64,000 bases of DNA from Blastomonas sp. AAP53 (GTDB lineage: Bacteria; Pseudomonadota; Alphaproteobacteria; Sphingomonadales; Sphingomonadaceae): assembly GCF_000331245.1 (NCBI RefSeq), contig NZ_ANFZ01000019.1, forward strand, positions 1 through 64,000. Direction: 5' to 3'. The position numbers and the translations under genes were made by a program. A model generated the notes under the pieces. The model did no database searches, was not told the DNA's origin, and saw nothing but the letters and a program-made list of their open reading frames with translations. Each line of letters opens with the position of its first letter. Position 1 is the stretch's first letter. Below, in pieces: positions 63,975 through 64,000 of this stretch.

Positions 63975-64000
63975 GTCGCGTCTGCCGCCGCGCCCTTGGC
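63971..64000 (-). CDS. C-terminal end of the gene preceding the terminase gene
   Basis: The window ends nine codons into the tail of an upstream leftward gene reading ...AKGAAADAT-stop. Its TGA overlaps the terminase GTG (GTGA), the same coupling as elsewhere in the cluster. In R. capsulatus this place is gene 1. Identity cannot be told from so little. Confidence 0.5.
   Translation of the reverse strand, partial: AKGAAADAT

Larger units (their letters stand above)
48749..64000 (-). mobile_element. Gene transfer agent-like phage structural cluster (right end outside window)
   Basis: About 20 leftward genes in the order terminase - portal - small membrane protein - protease - capsid - [fibre, small ORF, adaptor] - connectors - tail tube - tail chaperones - tape measure - hub proteins - peptidase - tail-tip protein - DUF2793. 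This matches the R. capsulatus GTA cluster order with extra genes in brackets. Nearly all joints are ATGA/GTGA overlaps and no frame is broken. No integrase, replication or lysogeny genes are seen in the window, which favours a GTA over an ordinary prophage. Confidence 0.88.

Noticed and set aside
48749-64000. Ordinary inducible prophage
   Set aside because: Gene order and families follow the GTA cluster, and no integrase, repressor, replication or lysis genes are visible in the window; the right-hand end is outside, so this is not excluded completely.

Overview
The window is high-GC, densely coded chromosomal DNA from an alphaproteobacterium, most likely a member of the Sphingomonadales. The reasons are two large TonB-dependent receptors with sphingomonad-style signal peptides and TonB boxes, a hydroxycinnamate (ferulate) catabolic locus with a MarR repressor of the FerC type, and a gene-transfer-agent (GTA) type capsid and tail cluster of the Rhodobacter capsulatus family. 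No transposase, integrase or CRISPR array was seen, and no gap between genes exceeds about 225 bases.

Layout. 1-2.5 kb: start of a dihydroorotase gene, a YgfZ-type folate-binding protein, a TetR regulator and tRNA-Val(CAC). 2.6-12.8 kb: aromatic catabolism. An acyl-CoA ligase, a hydroxycinnamoyl-CoA hydratase/lyase and a MarR regulator run leftward from a palindrome-covered promoter; an aldehyde dehydrogenase, an AraC regulator, a TonB receptor, an aryl-alcohol-type dehydrogenase and an esterase run rightward. The predicted steps activate a hydroxycinnamate, cleave it to an aromatic aldehyde plus acetyl-CoA, and oxidise the aldehyde. 12.8-24.3 kb (leftward): DMT exporter, threonine aldolase-like lyase, a tightly overlapped CHAT peptidase - TpsA - TpsB two-partner-secretion operon, and mutS. 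24.4-33.6 kb: GMC oxidoreductase, fatty acid hydroxylase/sterol desaturase family protein, small membrane protein, pheST, prfC and an inositol-monophosphatase family protein. 33.6-45.6 kb: SMR exporter with its MerR/TipAS regulator, a small Excalibur protein, a peptide-type ABC transporter without a binding protein, a TonB receptor with a divergent TetR regulator, a UbiH-type hydroxylase and ftsK. 45.6-48.5 kb: AI-2E family permease, A-type Fe-S carrier and an OmpA protein with 26 consecutive prolines.

48.7-64 kb (leftward) is a nearly gapless GTA/prophage-like structural cluster running from right to left: terminase, portal, a small membrane protein, prohead protease, capsid, a tail fibre with a self-cleaving S74 chaperone domain, a 52-codon ORF, a fibre-tail adaptor, head-tail connectors, tail tube, tail chaperones, tape measure, baseplate hub proteins, a cell-wall peptidase, the large tail-tip protein and a DUF2793 protein. 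All frames are open, so it looks functional rather than decayed. A canonical intrinsic terminator sits between protease and capsid, and a 12-bp hairpin follows the capsid gene.

The parts most worth a second look are the CHAT-TpsA-TpsB operon, in which mature TpsA has only two cysteines and both lie near its C-terminus; the fibre module inserted in the middle of the GTA head genes; the apparent movement of the TIM-barrel module from the gp15-like to the gp12-like protein; and the internal terminator before the capsid gene.
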